A stretch of DNA of 64,000 nucleotides, taken from positions 434,001 through 498,000 of the forward strand of contig MU008152.1 of assembly GCA_010909165.1 (NCBI GenBank). The letters are read 5' to 3'. The DNA comes from Anthoceros angustus. Lineage: Eukaryota > Streptophyta > Anthocerotopsida > Anthocerotales > Anthocerotaceae. This document shows, piece after piece, positions 42,956 to 54,532 of this stretch (within the stretch, counting starts at the first letter, position 1; each line of letters begins with the position of its first letter). Position numbers and translations under genes: made by a program. The notes beneath the pieces are model-generated. The model saw only the letters and a program-made list of their open reading frames with translations, searched no databases and was not told the DNA's origin.

Positions 42956-44847
42956 AAGAGCACAATAAGATAAGCAAAGGGTAATTTATCGAGAGTCGAA
43001 ACATCCTAGAGATGGAAAAAAAGGCCACTGAGGGGGCAAAGGGGAGGGCTAAATGAGGGCTAAAAATCGCGACGTGCCTTATTGGAAAGAGTACTACGAG
43101 TTAAACAGTGATTCCATAGGTCTAGGCTTTTCGCTTGCAAAGGAGGCACCCCATCTTTGTGCATTAGTCTTTCACTATGCTTTAAAAGCTTCACTTATGA
43201 TAATGATAATAATGTTTTAAAAGCTATTACATCCATGATTTACAAATCTCTACCATCCGCTCAATAGTGGCCGCCTTGTTGTTCACTTCCTCCTTCCGCC
43301 TATCAACCGCTTCATCTCTTTCTCCAATATGCTAACGTCTTCCTCCGATTTTCCAACAGGGAGCATCCGTGTTTTCCAAATAAATAGAATAAATAATTTT
43401 TAAGGGGCTTCCTTTAGATTATCTAGTAGCATCTTCCTCAAATTTAGAATATTTGAATCCACCTTCTCGCCTCTTTTGAGCAGTGCTCTTTTTCTCGCCT
43501 CCCGCATTAAGTGCCTCTTTTGAGCAGCTCTTTTCTCATAAGTCCTCGCTCATGCCTTTAAGTGTGCTCTTCTTTCTCGCTATTACCCATCAAGGTAATG
43601 TTCACGCCATTTCCATGGAATTCTCCTCTTCCGACATCCATGGAATTCTCCTCTTTAGGGAATCCATGGAATTCTCCTTCCGCAACGCTCCATGGAATTC
43701 TCCCTTCCGCAACGCTCCATGGAATTCTCCTTCCGTAGTGCCCATGGCATTCTCCTTCCGTGGCGTCTGTGGAATTCTCCCTTCCATGGCATGCGTGGCA
43801 TTCTCTCTTCCACAACCTCGAATTCTCCCTTCCGTGGCGTCTGTGGAATTCTCCTTCCGCGGTCTCCGTGGAATTCTCCCTTCCGCGACATCCTCGAATT
43901 CTCCCTTCCGCAAAGATCCTCGGAATTCTCCCTTCAGTAGCATCCTTGGAATTCTTCCGTGGCATCCCAGAATTCTCCTCCGTGGCATTCCTAGGATTCT
44001 CCCTTCCATGGCTCAGAGAATTCTCCTTCCTGCCTTCACAAAATTCTTTCCGCTCGAAGAGGAGTCTTTTCTCTGGAAGACGTGAGGCCCCGCAACTTCT
44101 TTGTGCTTAATCGAATTGGAGGAAGATTTCCCACCTTCACCTCCTTCTTCTCCCCACGCCTCCTCATGAAAATCTACAAAGTGGTCAACCCCTCGCAGTA
44201 TATAATATAGAATCTTCTTCCTCCTTTGGGCTTAACACCCCATGGGCCTTATACAAATGAATGAGGAGAGGGGTCATGAAAGAAGAGACTTCACCCTTGT
44301 CCAAGAACTTGAGCCTCTCTTTTGCTAGGAGAGCAAGCTCGCACTTCAATCAATCTCTTTCTTTCCGAAGACTCGCTGGAGAAATTCAAATGTGGCTATT
44401 ACTGATGTAAGACTTCTTTCTACATCCTGCAATAGCCAAGAGAATGCGTGCAAATACTTGGTGATCCTTGTTGATAAGGAAGCTAACCCTCCATCCATTT
44501 CTAGGGTGACGAGCTCCATCTTTGAACCAATTGTTTGTCAAAATCACCGCCTCAACTGGAAACCTCGTAAGAACGACTCCACCTCTAAGGGTCTCTTCCC
44601 AATGCCTTTCAAATTGCTCGCATCCATCCTAATGGATTTTTTCGAACGCATGCGCCCTTGGTTAGCCTTCCGCTTTTCCAACATTCTCGATGAGCGGAGC
44701 ATGTCGTTATCGCCATTCCCATGTCAAGAAAGTGAGACCAAGCTCCTCTGCTTTAGGCTTGAATTTTTTCATGTCTTCAATCCTTAGAGGCAGTTCAGCG
44801 GCATGAATTGAAATTGGCTTTTGCCCTTTGGCCTTCCCCTTTGTCAT
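42950..44847 (-). pseudogene. 9-residue-repeat protein, copy C
   Basis: Almost identical to copy B where they overlap, but it extends to the start codon (44847) with the same TAA (44707-44709) as copy A. The repeat array (43610-44030) is shorter, with several 24-26-bp units that destroy the frame. The stop of the unit lies at 43227. Right flank to 46420 continues into unique ABCG sequence, so C is probably the original site. Confidence 0.75.
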
Positions 44848-46374
44848 TGTACACAATTCTTTCCTCGAAGCACCTGTTGTTGAGTTGTTAGCCAGTAAGT
44901 TGCTATCACCCAAGCTTGTCAACTACGACTTGCTTGATATCCGCTTTATGTTATTCGTCGCTTTTTACCCTGTTTTACTTCTACTAGGCTCCTTTCTAAG
45001 GTCGAAGCCCTTAGAGAGACAATTATGTACCGACAGCCGCCACGATGTGCAGACGACTCACAACCATCTCGAGCAATAGTTGCAATAAACTTTTTCTTGC
45101 TAAAGCTCACATCAAGACTACTAGTAGGCGCTCCGTAAACTCGTATGTCAGTACATGATAGTGAAGAATTAGGTTGTGGTGCCTTTATACTATCAGAGTG
45201 CAAACCCTAAATAAGAAGCCATCTAAATTAACCTCTAGTTGGTACGATCTAATCTTAGTCTGTTACAATTTGTCAAACTTATGTGGATTAGAAGCAAGTT
45301 TCTCTTACCTACTATTATTAAATTATTCCTTACTTATTAGCCTTCTTGATTGTATATTTGTGAAACTTGTATTGTCTTTCCTTTTACAATGCTTGTTACT
45401 TCCTTTCATACAAGAAGTTTACAAACACTTTCCGTAATGAGAGATCTCATCTATGTTGCTCTTGCTTGTTTAACTGCAAGTATCTAATCAGACTATCAAA
45501 GAGACCATCCTTATTGAGGGATATATTGTAGCATCATAGAGTTCAACACTCTTAAACATATATAGACTTCAACTTGCTCTTGTCTTGGAAAAGACAATCC
45601 AAAAGGCAATTCTTTCGGAGAAGTAAATTGTAAGGTCATAGTTCAACATTCTTAAAACATACAAAGACTTCAATTTGCTCTTGTTTTGAAAAAGAGGATC
45701 GACAATTGCTTCATAGAGATATATTGTAGCATCATAGTTCAACATGCTTAAATATATGCAAACTTCATCTTGCTCTTGAATTGTAGAACTATACTTTCCT
45801 TCAGTTTCAAGCATTTCTTAGATAAACTTCACAAGCGTTTTCAAATTGTGAAACTTTCTACGAGTTTCGAAATTTTTTTTCGTTGAATTGTAAGACTTCC
45901 TTTGTGTTTGAGTTATTCGTCCTTGAATTGTAAGACTTCTCATGTGTTTCAGAAGTTATTTTTCCTTGAATTGTAGGACTTCCCATGTGTTTCATAATTT
46001 TCCTGTTTCTTTGTCAAGAATTTTATATAATAATATGATATTTTAATTAATATATAAAATTATTCACAAGAACTTAGAGAATTTTATGAATATAAATAAA
46101 AACTAAATACAAGTATTTTTTTAATACTGAACCACACTCAATTAGTCATAAAAGATTACAAGAGTGGGGTCACTCGCTAAATACAAGTCTATGGTTCATG
46201 GACTCTTGGAAGTTCGAAGTTCTTCTTCGACATACCTTTCTAAATTAGAGCTAAATAGTTTCAAGTGAATACATATGTTGGTTTATTAATGTGCATCCAT
46301 TTGGATATATCCCACTTAACATGTAATTGCGTGAACCAACCTAACATGTACCTCATTTCCTCGTCCCAAGGATG
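44848..46374. other. Spacer between copy C and the ABCG gene
   Basis: No gene. Contains the same flank as copy A up to about 45895, then unique AT-rich sequence that includes the 3' region of the ABCG gene. Confidence 0.5.
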
Positions 46375-49300
46375 TTAGCTTCGGACATTCTTGGAGTAGA
46401 ACCGCAATACGATGTAAAAGAGCGCTCTATAGACGACCCCCCAAAAAAGAAGAACCACAATATCTGTAAGTGTGCTGCCTTTAATGGAAAGAGCCTTCAA
46501 GATGTCTTGCCCATTGATATTGCAGTTCTTGACGACATCGATGGCGGAAGGCACAAGTGCCACCAGGGGACCAGGCACTGGGAAGAACGGCAAACTTGCG
46601 TTGTGGTAACAATCTATTTTTCGAAACTGGTTGTGGACCAGAGCTTCGTAGGGGTACTTGATTGTAGACAACCAGTGAAGCCAGATCCATATTTTCGGAA
46701 TGTGTTGACTATCCAGGAAGAACCCACAGGTGAGGAAGAACAGAGCCGTGAGAGCAATTACAGCTGCATATCCCATAATGTAGTTCGGCACCACAGCGCT
46801 CACAAACATGACGAAAGAGTTTGTTGTGATAAGAGATGAGTATAGGATGACCCAGAAGACCATGAAGCCCTGGAAGCCTCCTTGGTACTTCAGGACGATG
46901 AACCATGTGATGAGCACAAAGGTCATAGCCTGTATGGCCAGGAAAGGAAGGTAAATTAGGAAGTTCGCAATCACATATCTGCAGGAAACACACAGTTGTA
47001 AGATTAGTTCCAAATGCTGAGTTGGAATGGCAAATGACTCTGACTAGGTAAGTACTCGGAAATGTAGTAGGAGCGTGAGCTCAGCAGGTATGGCTTACGT
47101 TGAAGACCGGTAGGCATTGTGGGACGTTTCTCGGATGAAGATGAATCTTTCTTGAATGAACGTTGGAACTGCATCGTTGGAGGAGAAGAAGAGAAGGCAT
47201 ACAGCGAATATGTAGAAGGACAGGATATTCGTAGCTCCAGAGACAGTATGAGGCGGTCCCTTGAACAATGTGGCAAGCATGAATGCCATGGTGGTGATCA
47301 CCATTTGCCTGGACAGAAATAGCTCGGGAGTCCGCTTGATATTGAGAAAATTCCTCCACATAAGCACCTTCACCTGGAAGCATGCACACCCGTTGTCACA
47401 TGGTTTCTCAAAATTTTGTCTGTATTCAGCAGTGCGACCAGGTGAGCCAAGGCATCTGGAGCCTCACCTCTCTCATCCATGGATTAGCAAACTTTCTGTG
47501 TTCGACCAACTCGTCCGACAGTGTGTCGAAGTCGTCAGATTCAAGCGTCCCTTCAGACTCCGACATGGTGCGTCCGGGAGTAAAGGACTTCAGGTGATGT
47601 AACTTGTTTGCCCCTGCTCCAGGGGTTTGATTTGGAGTGGCAATCTTGCCAGTAGTAGTAGCAGGAGCTAGTGCCCTGCGGTTTTCGAAACTCATCTCCA
47701 GTCAGCGAAATTCTGAGCAATCATCTAGAGCTAGCCTGGGTCTGAGCATCCAAAGATCTTGAACATGATCCAAGAACTGGAAGGTTGCACAAACTCACCT
47801 CAAAGGAGTTCTGCGTACTGCATAGTTCGGTGTCTTTGTGGCTCCACCTGTTTGAAACAGTCCTCCCCGACTAGGTGTCCTTCCAGCTCCAGCTTTGTCC
47901 TTGTCAAACCAGTCTCCCAGATCCTTGTAGAACAGAACAGCCAGCTTAGGCACCTTGTCCCTGGCGTCCAAGGAGTGGTCATAGCTGTCGTAGGGATCGA
48001 AGTAGTCGTTCACTTGTTCTTGCCCTGTCCTGGGAGTGGCTGCTGGCGTGCGAGCCGGCGTGCTCTCCCGAGACGCCTTGTTGCTGTAGTTGGGGTAGCC
48101 TTTGGCCTCCGCAATGACATGCCCATGTCGGGGGACGGTCTTGATGCTGGTGAGCTCTCCAGACCGGGAGATAACCTGGCCAGGAGTCCGTGGCTGAGGT
48201 GTGCGGTCCGGCATGGGCTTTTTGCCATCCAGATTGAACTGCACCAGCGGGTCCAGCCCAACATCGGATCTGTCGTACTCCACTATAATGTCCAGAAGGT
48301 ACTCGATGCTGTTCTCGGATGGAGGAACCTCTCGCCCGAATGCCAGCAGGTGAGCGTCCACTCTGGAAGGCGAACCTTGGTAGATCAGCCGTCCTCTGCA
48401 TCCAAGAGCCCAACATATTACAGATCCCACACATGTAGGACGAAGTAAAATTCGAAGTCCATGATTGTGAAAGACTGTGACGAGAGCCCAGTAACACTGA
48501 GGGATCGTTCATCGGCATGACCTGAATGGAGTAGCTTGTACCTGGCAAGAATGATAATCTTGCTGAGAAGCTGCTGAATCCGGAAGGAAGGCTGGTGGAT
48601 GGTGAGGAGAACCGTGCTGCCAGCTTGAGCTATGGCCTTCAGCTTCTCCACCACGCTGAAGGCACTGGTGGAGTCCAGCCCGGACGTGGGTTCGTCCAGG
48701 AATAGCAGCTGAGGGCCGTGGATGATGTCCACCCCGATGGACACCCTTCTCCTTTCCCCTCCCGAAACCCCTCTCCGGCCCTCGTCCCCGATGTAAGTGT
48801 TGGTGGCTGCCTGCATGACATGCATCGAGGCAAACCTCCTCCCTTCAGCAGATGCTCCACGCCCATTACACGCTCTTGCATCCTCTTGATGTGATAACAA
48901 GAAGGCTTCGGATGTTGGGCAGACAGTAAACCTACCGTTAAGCCCAACTGGTCGATGAGGTGAACTACTTTGGCCCTCTTGTCCTCAGTCGACATCTGGT
49001 GAGGCAGTCTGACTTCCGCAGCAAACATGAGGGTTTCAAAGACGGTGAGCATGGGGAACAGCTGATCATCCTGCATCACGTACGCAGACAGTATCTTCAT
49101 CTCGCTGGCAGTCACAGGCTGGCCATCGACCATGACACTTCCTTCCAAAGCTCCGGATGAGATCCTTCCTGCCAGAGCATCCAGGAAGGTGGACTTTCCA
49201 GCACCACTCGGCCCCATGATCGCTGTCACCTGCCGGGAACAGAATTTCACACACAAGTATTCAGCTGGATTGATTCTTTCAAGAGCTCTGTCGACATGCG

Positions 49301-49905
49301 ATCCGATTTCCAAGCACCAACTCCATGTGTTGAGGTATTACTGCCTACCTCTCCTTGAGCAGCATTTCCAGTGATGCCATGCAGCAGGTTCACTTCCTTC
49401 TTCACAGTGGACTTGTTCTCCATTTTCACCTTCAGGATCACAGGTCTCGCATCTCAATTCCTTGCTGCTGCTGCCATTCCAGCCACTGCTACATACACCC
49501 TAGCTAGTATAATTCATCTCAACGCACGATGAAGATACCTTCTTGATGACAGTGTAGGTGAGATCCTGGAACTCGAGCCCGCCCCCGGGCAAGACGGTGA
49601 ACATCCCTGAGCTCCCGACCCGAGACTTCCTCATGGCTCGCTGTGTTGTGGAGGTGTAGTCACCTGCAGGCAGCAACACGAGTGGGCTCAGTCCTCAAAC
49701 GACTCCTCAAGTCTTGCCGGCAAGTCTGCAACGTTCTGTTGAAGTGCCCACCAACACTGGACTGGGTATGGGGACCGGAATTCGGCAGTTTTGGGTCATT
49801 TGCTGGAAGGTTGCTGTCATCAATGAGGAGGCTCTCGAGAGTTTTGATCGCCGATTCGTCCGGGGACTCATGATGTGCTGCAGCAGCAGACCTCCCTGGC
49901 GCCAT
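46375..49905 (-). CDS. ABCG half-transporter, STR/STR2-like
   Basis: Nine exons on the minus strand: 49752-49905, 49539-49663, 49349-49429, 48936-49229, 48542-48810, 47799-48395, 47468-47675, 47099-47373, 46375-46978. All junctions are GT-AG and the sum is 2607 nt, giving 868 residues. Order: nucleotide-binding domain first, with Walker [10 protein letters not shown] (126-134), signature VSGGERRR (233-240) and Walker [13 protein letters not shown] (253-264). A long Pro/Thr/Ser-rich linker (about 310-575) follows, then six or so membrane helices (from about 577). The [20 protein letters not shown] block and long linker resemble STR/STR2, half-transporters thought to export lipid at the arbuscule membrane; assignment rests on memory of the family. 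Start ATG 49905 has good context (GAGATGG). Half-size transporters act as dimers, so a partner is expected elsewhere. Confidence 0.85.
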
Positions 49906-50302
49906 CTCTGCAGTCTCGACTCGTTCAAGACGTCTCACGAACGTCCATGAATCCGTCGAAACTGCAGTAGCGTGGTGCTGCTCAAAGGGAGCGAATGCGT
50001 GCAGGGGAATTGTACAACTACATGGGCTCCCGCATTTGAGTAATCGCCTGGAGACGACAATTCCATTGTGCTCAACGGCTTTTCTGTCATGCGAGTTCCA
50101 CTTGTATGGCCACTCACGTGGACGATGAAAACGAGAACTGCAACGAGAACTGCTAAACAGAGGAAAGCCTCTTCTTTTGTCGCTGCTCCTTTTACGTCGG
50201 AAAAGAAGTTTTCCAGTTTGACGCAGTAAAAGAATTGCACAAGGAACCAGTGCTCAAGAAGCACGAAGTCCAGCTCCGTTATTCTTAGATTCCAGACCAT
50301 TG
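49906..50302. other. Intergenic region, START-like 3' end to ABCG 5' end
   Basis: 397 bp that must hold the 3' end of the START-like gene and the promoter/5' UTR of the ABCG gene. A short upstream ATG on the minus strand (49949) opens a seven-codon frame that ends before the main ATG. No clear TATA box. Confidence 0.4.
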
Positions 50303-53052
50303 TCAATTTTTGTCGGTCTCCCTTATACACAAGTCACCTAGTGATACAATGTCCCCAGTGTTGGGACTCCGGGGCAGGGTCGGAGAGGCCTGTTCAGGCA
50401 TTTTCCCTCCCCCTTCTGGTGGTCCATCAATCAACAGAGGAGGTCTTCTACTCAGCCTGGTGGGTAAACACTTGAACATTGCCCATCTCTTGGGTTGCTG
50501 TGGACCAGAATCCGTCCGCTGAATACGGCCCTTTCGTTGAGGTGAAGAAGGTTTGGACTCCACCTTCACAGGTTTGGCCTCCACCTTCACAGGTTTGGCC
50601 TCCACCTTCACAGGTTTGACCTCCACCTTCACAGGTTCTGGACCTCTGCTGGCAACGTGCTCTCTTGTCCGTTCCACAACAGAAAGATGAGAATTCTCAC
50701 CTGTCATCTTCAGCTGGGAAGCCCGGGAGTTACGGATGCCCTCCAGCAGAATCGAAGGTTGATCCTGTTGTCTTTCCTCCACTCTAGAGGGCTCCTCACG
50801 AGGCTGGAGGAAAGGAAGAGATCCTGCCCCGTGTTGCCTCACATAAGCAATAACTTTCTCCAAGACTTGTAAAGCCCATTTCACTTCTGGATCTGTCGCA
50901 TCATCGACAGGAGGGTTTGTTGCACTGCTCCCCTTGTCCGCCTCAGGTATCGGGCTCACAAGCTTCTGTGCACTAGGAGGTGACATGGGACTTCTGGACG
51001 AAGCAGGTTCCATGGCTCCTGAGTCAGCCAGCTTGACAGGAACAGTAGAGGCCTGATCAGTGACGATGGGATCTGGCTGAGCTTTTGGCAGCTGTGCCTC
51101 TGGTAATGGTGCCACCCGGTAGTTCTCGGCACTGCCCAGCCTCCGCAGACTCCCCTGCAGAGACTTCCCCTTGTCTCGAGTGCTCTCTTTCAGTGCCGAA
51201 ACCTGCTCAGCTGCGACATTCAAGTTCCCCAACTCGTACTTCTCTGCAGATTCCAGTGCCTGACGAACTCGTTCATATAATGGCTCAGTCTTGACTAGCT
51301 GCTGAAAGCTTTTTCCACCCTTTCCAGTATCCACTTGCAAGACAGCCTAAAAGAAGAAAGGTACACCACAAACCTAAGCACATGGAGCAACAGGAAGCGC
51401 CAGAAAGGGGACTTATACAGCCAAATCAACAGAGTACCTTCTGGAACAGCTTGTATCCCTGACCCGCTAATTGCCTGGACATAAAGTTTATGACCCAGGG
51501 TGGCACAAAGTCCAGCTTCATGTCCAAATTCATGATCGTTCTGCCAGCAGAAAAGGCATATGCTTGACCACACCGTCTATGCACATCTTCTGCCAGATGC
51601 CTCTAGTTTGAAAACGACTAGTATAGGAGTGTACCGGAAATATGAAACACCAGATGCCATTCTTTGCAAGACAAAACCACCACCAAGGTCCATGCGCACC
51701 ACAGAGTGAGGTGTTGGAGGGATATCCGTGACACTGAATCCATATGCTCTCTCTTCAATTCTATCCGTTGGAGGAACCTGGTCGAGATGTTCTACCCGAA
51801 GTCAGCCCAACTCTGGGAATTCCCCACTGATATGCACACTGTTGTGAAATGAGCAACTGTGGACTATCTGGTACATGTCGAAGCAGACAAGAGCTGCTAC
51901 TTACAGAATGCATAAGTACAAAAATAAGATCCTCCTGAAAGTACTCCAGCTCAAATAAAGAAAAAACAACTTCTCTCTGGGCGAACGGCCATGGTACTTT
52001 AAATCTGAGGATACCAGCCCAGCTCATCAGAACAAAAACAAGTACATCACGATGCATCCATAAATACGAAGCCTTCAGTATGAAATGTTCAGTCAAGAAT
52101 ACATCATCATTGGAACGATGGAGCATTCTTGGCTGCTTCCCATACCTGAGGGCAGCCAAGTCTTGCCCAACCCGTATTCGTCGCACCCACTTTGACTCCA
52201 AAATCTTGAAACTCGGCATTGAAAATTGCGGCCACCTTGAATCCAACTGAGTTTTCAGGTGAAGCTCACAAGAGATGATGAAAAGTCTAAACACCAAAGC
52301 ATCGTCTCGACTTACCACTCTCTGAACAGAGGTGCTTCCCAGCTCACGCAGAGTGCTGCAAGAAATACCGGAAAAGGAACTCCTTACTCCCAATACTTAG
52401 TGAAGCCAATGATGCACTTTATCAAAAAAAGACTCTTATGCTTCAGATGCACCGTTGGAAGCTTACCATTAGGAATATGACCCTCCAAGATTCCCTCCAG
52501 ACACAACGTGTGGATTGGTGTCCCTTCAGAACCTTCCCTATACATAACTCGGAATCGGCTTGTCTCCTCCTTCAACTGCACCAGGAGAGCAAGTCACACT
52601 TAATGCATGCCTCCTAAGTGACCTGCCTTCACTTGCTGTTAGGTTACACGACCACATTACCTTCCATCCGCCATGATCCTCATCACCTTCGCTAAGCTTC
52701 CCAAAGTGATCTCCCGAGGTGCTCCTCAAAGCTTCTAGAAAACCCCAAACTTCGCTACTATATGTATCAATCGCCTCTATGGGAGGCTTCCCCAAGTCCG
52801 CCCGAGCTAAATCATCCTTGCCATCTGTGGTTCACCACAACCCAAGCCGCAATATTACCAGACCGTTCACCGCATCTCCCAGACGCACAACCCCACCGCC
52901 CACACCGTTATTGCAACAGGCAAGTTACCTGGAACCACAGGAGACGATCTGAGGAGCTGGCTGTACACTAAATTCCTAACAGTAGCTTTGTCGGTCAAAG
53001 CAGGTGACGCTAACGTCTTGTCCAGCCTCTTCCTACCCTCTGCCACCGTCAT
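50303..53052 (-). CDS. START-like lipid-binding domain protein with long disordered tail
   Basis: Nine exons: 52929-53052, 52661-52824, 52467-52575, 52316-52355, 52146-52235, 51905-52004, 51635-51777, 51438-51540, 50303-51346; all GT-AG, 1917 nt, 638 residues. The START/polyketide-cyclase-like fold spans about 97-291: SRFRVMYREGSEGTPIHTL, LCVSWEAPLFREWWPQFSMP, FKVPWPFAQREVVFSLFELE, YFQEDLIFVLMHS, VVRMDLGGGFVLQRM and MNLDMKLDFVPPWVINFMSR. Such domains bind a lipid in a closed pocket. The last 347 residues are Pro/Ser/Lys-rich and probably disordered, with KPVKVEA repeats (about 50545-50640). The first exon's Met (53052) has a purine at -3; no membrane segment is seen. Ligand unknown. Confidence 0.8.
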
Positions 53053-54030
53053 GGCTCCTTCAACCAGGCATACCACAATACACCAACTCCAACCAGCTCC
53101 CAGCCTGCCTCCGAATTCCTTCACCGCCTCAGGCCTCAATTCCAACAATCCCACCACCCAAAGTCACCCCTAAAACCCCCTTCCCACTGCCCAACGCCCA
53201 ATTCTCCAAAACCTGGTCCCGATCCGACGCACTGCCACAGTCTCTCCATAGAACCCTGCTCTGCACAGAACCCACAACCACATTCCCAACGTTCACTCAT
53301 CCCGTGCAAAACTGACACCACTTCACTTCATGCGCCCCCGCAATGGAGAACTCTGACAAACGCCCAACAAGCGCCAATTCAGCTCCAGCTCACCTCCAAG
53401 CCACCTAGCCCGAGCTGACAACCTTCACATGCTCCACATGCATGCTACGCTCTCAAACCTCCTCCTGCCCCTGCTTGAAGCAAACGCTCTTTGCACTCCA
53501 TCACGGAAGGTAAAAAAATGGCAATGCCATCACAAGAGCCCACAACCTCGACGCTCCTCCTCACCGCGTCCAGCTCTCTGTCAATCTTAGAAATATCTCT
53601 TTCCTATTCTTCTCTGCCGAGGCAAGCAGATCTGCAGCTGCCCAAAATAATGGCAAAAGTACAAACACTGAGCAGAGGCCTAATTGTGGATCAAACGGCC
53701 GAACCTCGGGAAGGAGGCTGCGGAGGAAGAGGACAAAGGAGCAATCAAAGCCGAGGGAGCAAGCACCAGAAGCGAGGCCGGGCGAGGCGGGCGCGGTAGC
53801 CAGTCCTTTACCGCGTGGCCAGCAGCCGGAATCGACAGGCTCCAGCGCAATTTCGAAACGTCTCTAAGCGTGTATAAAAGAAAGAGAAAACAAGATTGAC
53901 TATATCGAGAAAGGAAAGAAAAATAATGTACAATGCCACATCCATTTTTGTGGGCACCCAGAAACGTTGTCGGTGAAGGTACAAGCAGGGGACCGAGCTT
54001 GTTTTGAATGCCATTGTGGGCCAATTGCGA
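53053..54030. other. 5' flank of the START-like gene
   Basis: The 250 bp next to the start codon are C-rich on the + strand (a G-rich leader on the coding strand). Frames at 53491-53799 (+) and 53680-54087 (-) have low complexity and no motifs; not treated as genes. Confidence 0.45.
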
Positions 54031-54532
54031 GCTGGCCGGTGGAGCAACCAACCAGGTGGCGTTATCTCCAACAGTGAGGAGATGCATGTGTTACATGCCG
54101 TATGTTATCGGCCCTGCTCATCGAGGAGGGCATGGAACGTGCTGCAACCTGCAATGCTAGGGTAAAGCTTGGAGGCTGGGCCTTCGCAGTCCTAGTACTG
54201 TCGGTCCAACGCCCCCTGCACCATACTGTTGAGGCTTGATGAAAGGCAGGCAATGTTGATGTCATCTTGAAGTCATGTCGGCTGGCTGGTGGAGCAACCA
54301 ACCAGGTGGCGTTATCTCCAACAGTGAGGAGATGCATGTGTTACATGCCGTATGTTATCGGCCCTGCTCATCGAGGAGGGCATGGAACGTGCTGCAACCT
54401 GCAATGCTAGGGTAAAGCTTGGAGGCTGGGCCTTCGCAGTCCTAGTACTGTCGGTCCAACGCCCCCTGCACCATACTGTTGAGGCTTGATGTGAAAGGCA
54501 GGCAATGTTGATGTCATCTTGAAGTCATGTCG
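54031..54532. repeat. 250-bp tandem duplication at the 3' end of the DUF641-like gene
   Basis: Units 54031-54280 and 54281-54532 are nearly identical (GGTGGAGCAACCAACCAGGT... to ...GAAGTCATGTCGGCT). The right unit touches the stop codon of the gene at 54525, so the gene's 3' UTR is in effect doubled. Confidence 0.9.

Noticed and set aside
53491-53799. 102-codon + frame ending in Arg/Gly-rich sequence
   Set aside because: Low complexity, no motif, not part of either flanking gene model.
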